From NCBI GenBank assembly GCA_049965615.1, contig JBMFWD010000036.1, positions 1 through 33,831 of the forward strand: a stretch of 33,831 nt of DNA. Direction: 5' to 3'. Both the position numbers and the translations under genes were made by a program. The notes beneath the pieces were generated by a model. That model ran no database searches. It was not told the origin of the DNA and worked only from the letters and a program-made list of their open reading frames with translations. The DNA is from Acidobacterium sp049965615. GTDB taxonomy: Bacteria > Acidobacteriota > Terriglobia > Terriglobales > Acidobacteriaceae. Below are positions 31,754-33,831 of the stretch, piece after piece (position 1 is the stretch's first letter; every line of letters begins with the position of its first letter).

Positions 31754-33337
31754 ATGCGAACCCGCACCCTCTTCACCGCCGCGCTCCTCACCCTCTTTGC
31801 TGCCACATCCGCCATTGCCCAGCAGCCCCGCCATCTCTTCTTCCGCATCACCGCCGGACCCGCCGTCCACGCTCCCATCTCCGGACGCCTCCTCGTCTTC
31901 CTCGCCAAGGGCACCGGCGCAAAGCAAATCTCCATCAACGAGTTCGACCCCAACGCCACCTGGGTCGCCGCCCGCGAAGTCCACGACCTCGCCCCCGGCG
32001 CCGCCATCGACATCGACACAGACAGCCTCGCCTACCCCAAACCCTTCTCCGATCTCGCCTCCGGCAACTACCAGGTCCAGGCCGTCCTCGACGTCCACCA
32101 CACCTATAACTACAGCGCCCTCACCCCCGGCGACCTCATCAGTCCCGTCCTCACGCTCACCCAATGGACACCCGGCCAGGGCCCCGAACCCGAGCTAGCC
32201 CTCGACTCCACCGTCCCGCAGCGCACGCCCGCCAAGCTCACACCCGACCAGCAAACCGCGCTCCCCCATCTCCGCCTCGCCGAGCTCCAAAGCCCCGCCC
32301 TCACCCGCTTCTGGGGACGCCCCACCTACATCCGCGCCTGGGTCGTCCTGCCGCCCGGCTACAACAAGCACCCCAAACTCCACTACCCCACCGTCTACTG
32401 GACCCACGGCTTCGGCGGCACCCTCCCCGGCTGCAAATACTTCGGCATGATGGTCTACCAGCGCATGGCCACCGGCAAAATGCCGCCCATGCTCTGGGTC
32501 ATGCTCGACGAACACCTCCCCACCGGCACCCACGAGTTCGCCAACTCCGTCAACAATGGCCCCTGGGGCACCGCCCTCACCACCGAATACATCCCCTGGC
32601 TCGAAGCCCACTACCGCGCCATCCCCCACGCCCGCGACCGCTACCTCCAGGGACACTCCTCCGGCGGATGGGCCACCCTTCAGCTCCAGATCAACTACCC
32701 CAAAGTCTTCGGCGGAACATGGTCCACCTCGCCCGACCCCAGCGACTTCCACAACTTCACCGGACCCGACCTCTACGCCCCCCACGCCAACGTTTACACC
32801 GAGCCCGACGGCCAGCCCTACCCGCTCGTCCGCGACCACGCCAAAGTCATCGCCACCTTCGAGCAGTTCGCCAAACTCGAACAGGTCCTCGGCCCCTACG
32901 GCGGCCAGATGGCCTCCTTCGATTGGGTCTTTTCACCCCGCGGACCCGATGGCCGCCCCGAACCCATGTTCGACCGCACCACCGGCGACGTAAACCCCAA
33001 GGTCGTCGCCTACTGGCACGATCACTACGACCTCGCCCACATCCTCAAAACCACCTGGCCCCAGCGCGGCCCATACCTCAAAGGAAAAATCCACCTCTAC
33101 GTCGGCACCGCGGACACCTTCTACCTCAACGAATCCGCCCGCCTCCTCGACGCCGTCTTAACCAACCTCCACGCCAACGCCCACTTCACCTTCCGCAAAG
33201 ACCGCACCCACATGAACCTCTATTCACTCCACGGCGACCACTTCGCATTAATCGACACCATAGCCGCCCAGATGTACCTCACCGCCTACCCCAACGCCAA
33301 AAAATGGAAACCACTAGCGGAAGTAAAGTTCCAATAG
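31754..33337 (+). CDS. Secreted putative esterase (alpha/beta hydrolase)
   Basis: This 527-residue protein has a signal peptide (about 1-22, ending AIAQ), an N-terminal beta-rich domain (about 28-140), then an alpha/beta-hydrolase domain of the putative-esterase (esterase D / Fes-like) type. Landmarks are 'RAWVVLPPGYNKHPKLHYPTVYWTHGFGG' (194-222) and the nucleophile elbow GHSSGG (300-305, Ser302). A candidate catalytic His lies in 'RTHMNLYSLHGDHF' near the end; the catalytic acid is probably the Asp of 'YVGTADTFYLN'. The substrate is unknown; such enzymes act on feruloyl, siderophore or small esters. The ATG at 31754 is chosen because the longer frame to 30188 overlaps two genes on the other strand. 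Confidence 0.82.
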   Translation: MRTRTLFTAALLTLFAATSAIAQQPRHLFFRITAGPAVHAPISGRLLVFLAKGTGAKQISINEFDPNATWVAAREVHDLAPGAAIDIDTDSLAYPKPFSDLASGNYQVQAVLDVHHTYNYSALTPGDLISPVLTLTQWTPGQGPEPELALDSTVPQRTPAKLTPDQQTALPHLRLAELQSPALTRFWGRPTYIRAWVVLPPGYNKHPKLHYPTVYWTHGFGGTLPGCKYFGMMVYQRMATGKMPPMLWVMLDEHLPTGTHEFANSVNNGPWGTALTTEYIPWLEAHYRAIPHARDRYLQGHSSGGWATLQLQINYPKVFGGTWSTSPDPSDFHNFTGPDLYAPHANVYTEPDGQPYPLVRDHAKVIATFEQFAKLEQVLGPYGGQMASFDWVFSPRGPDGRPEPMFDRTTGDVNPKVVAYWHDHYDLAHILKTTWPQRGPYLKGKIHLYVGTADTFYLNESARLLDAVLTNLHANAHFTFRKDRTHMNLYSLHGDHFALIDTIAAQMYLTAYPNAKKWKPLAEVKFQ

Positions 33338-33364
33338 CCCAGACGCTCCCGACGCAAGGTGAAT

Positions 33365-33727
33365 ATGAAAATACAAAAGATAATATTTGGCTTGATAGTG
33401 GCCTGCTTACCCATCGGCGTCTATGCCCAGCAAAAATCAGTTGGTCAATGGGCGATAGAGCAGGTCAGAAATCCTCTCACCATGAAAACCTTCGAGAGAT
33501 ATACCTTGATAAGCAACAGGCCATCGGGCCCATTAAATGTCTACCCTCTCATTACCTTGGAATGCAGAGAAGGAAGAATTTATACTCGAACGTTTTCAGT
33601 ACCGAATGAAGAATTCCAATCGTTTCAATCAATCTGGAGTAGCACCGGAATAGCTACAACAATTGATATGAAAACCGATAAATGGAAAAAGCCCGTTGGC
33701 ATCATTGCTGTCCAAAATAGCGGATAA
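33365..33727 (+). CDS. Small secreted AT-rich protein, possibly truncated
   Basis: This 120-residue protein starts at 33365 with AAGGTGA just before it (GTG at 33359 is an alternative). It has a signal peptide (about 1-20, ending VYAQ). The mature part has 'WAIEQVRNPLTMKTFERYTL...LITLECREGRIYTRTFS...TTIDMKTDKWKKPV', a W/DP/C pattern like small periplasmic VasI/TagO-like proteins, but the match is faint. Base and codon use are much more AT-rich than in all its neighbours, so it was probably acquired. The frame stops just before the inverted-repeat region at 33756 and may be cut short by an insertion. Confidence 0.45.
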   Translation: MKIQKIIFGLIVACLPIGVYAQQKSVGQWAIEQVRNPLTMKTFERYTLISNRPSGPLNVYPLITLECREGRIYTRTFSVPNEEFQSFQSIWSSTGIATTIDMKTDKWKKPVGIIAVQNSG

Positions 33728-33755
33728 CTGCGGTGGCTTGGCGGCGGAGCGAGTA

Positions 33756-33823
33756 GGCTGATCCCGAATAATCTGGAATGGTTTCCTGGGCAAGGACCAC
33801 TTTCAGAGAAGAGAGGATCAGCC
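33756..33823. repeat. Inverted repeat before a partial ORF at the window edge
   Basis: GGCTGATCC (33756-33764) and GGATCAGCC (33815-33823) form a perfect 9-bp inverted repeat. An ATG follows directly at 33824 and runs off the end. This could be the start of an insertion sequence or an autoregulated gene; too little is visible to choose. Confidence 0.35.
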
Positions 33824-33831
33824 ATGAGTCA
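33824..33831 (+). CDS. Start of a gene running off the window
   Basis: An ATG at 33824 follows a GAGAGGA (33810-33816) by seven bases. Only two full codons are visible (Met-Ser), so the product cannot be named; a transposase is possible given the inverted repeat just upstream. Confidence 0.35.

Overview
The window looks like the chromosome of an acidobacterium of the Terriglobia type (Terriglobus/Granulicella/Edaphobacter-like). This is inferred from the high GC, the strong preference for C-ending codons, the gene order zapB-like / zapA / 6S RNA / lgt-like / rluD, a short PheT without the N-terminal tRNA-binding OB domain, and many secreted proteins of unknown function. It is mostly ordinary core and accessory chromosome. 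Both edges look mobile: the left edge carries two copies of a GTCAGA..TGTCCCCGG motif, and the right edge runs into the start of an ORF behind a 9-bp inverted repeat.

Layout. 222-4113: a membrane-anchored DUF2393-like protein, a possible structured RNA with a strong terminator, a DinB-fold protein, a rhomboid homologue without catalytic residues, and a secreted M28 peptidase. 4240-5361: a LysW-like acidic zinc-ribbon protein translationally coupled to a small secreted protein, then a gamma-class carbonic anhydrase. 5666-8891: pheS-pheT, with a duplicated junction and a compositionally odd pheT 5' end. 9049-11857: zapB-like, zapA, 6S RNA, a divergent Lgt and rluD. 11968-15796: ohr, an acyl-CoA desaturase, a BaiN/HI0933-type flavoprotein and an unknown protein, ending at a very strong two-way terminator. 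16054-19761 (minus): a 915-residue secreted protein and a methyltransferase-like protein. 19974-21028: an ECF sigma factor coupled to a single-pass membrane protein. 21148-22760: a MITE-like element, then three minus-strand genes of different base composition, all apparently membrane or exported and none recognised. 23101-27583: a 7TM-SpoIIE phosphatase, an L-rhamnose/H+ symporter (rhaT) and a large membrane protein. 27793-33727: a zinc alcohol dehydrogenase, a 4-TM holin-superfamily-like protein, several secreted proteins (including an LTxxQ Spy/CpxP-like protein and a putative esterase), and a small AT-rich secreted gene that may be cut short at the right edge.

How the genes work together. 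The clearest functional sets are translation (PheST, RluD), division (ZapB-like and ZapA) with the global RNA-polymerase regulator 6S RNA between zapA and the lgt-like gene, and signalling (ECF sigma plus partner; 7TM-SpoIIE phosphatase). No multi-gene biosynthetic pathway is complete here; rhaT and the LysW-like gene both stand apart from the pathways their families usually serve.

The most unusual signals are: (i) the three-gene, compositionally distinct membrane/export cassette beside the MITE; (ii) degenerate 7-bp-period repeat arrays in at least four intergenic regions, in both orientations; (iii) a pheT whose first ~135 codons differ in codon use and conservation from the rest, next to a 17-bp tandem duplication that created a six-codon mini-ORF bridging pheS and pheT; and (iv) three protein families (rhomboid, Lgt, LysW) whose members here lack hallmark active-site or tail residues.
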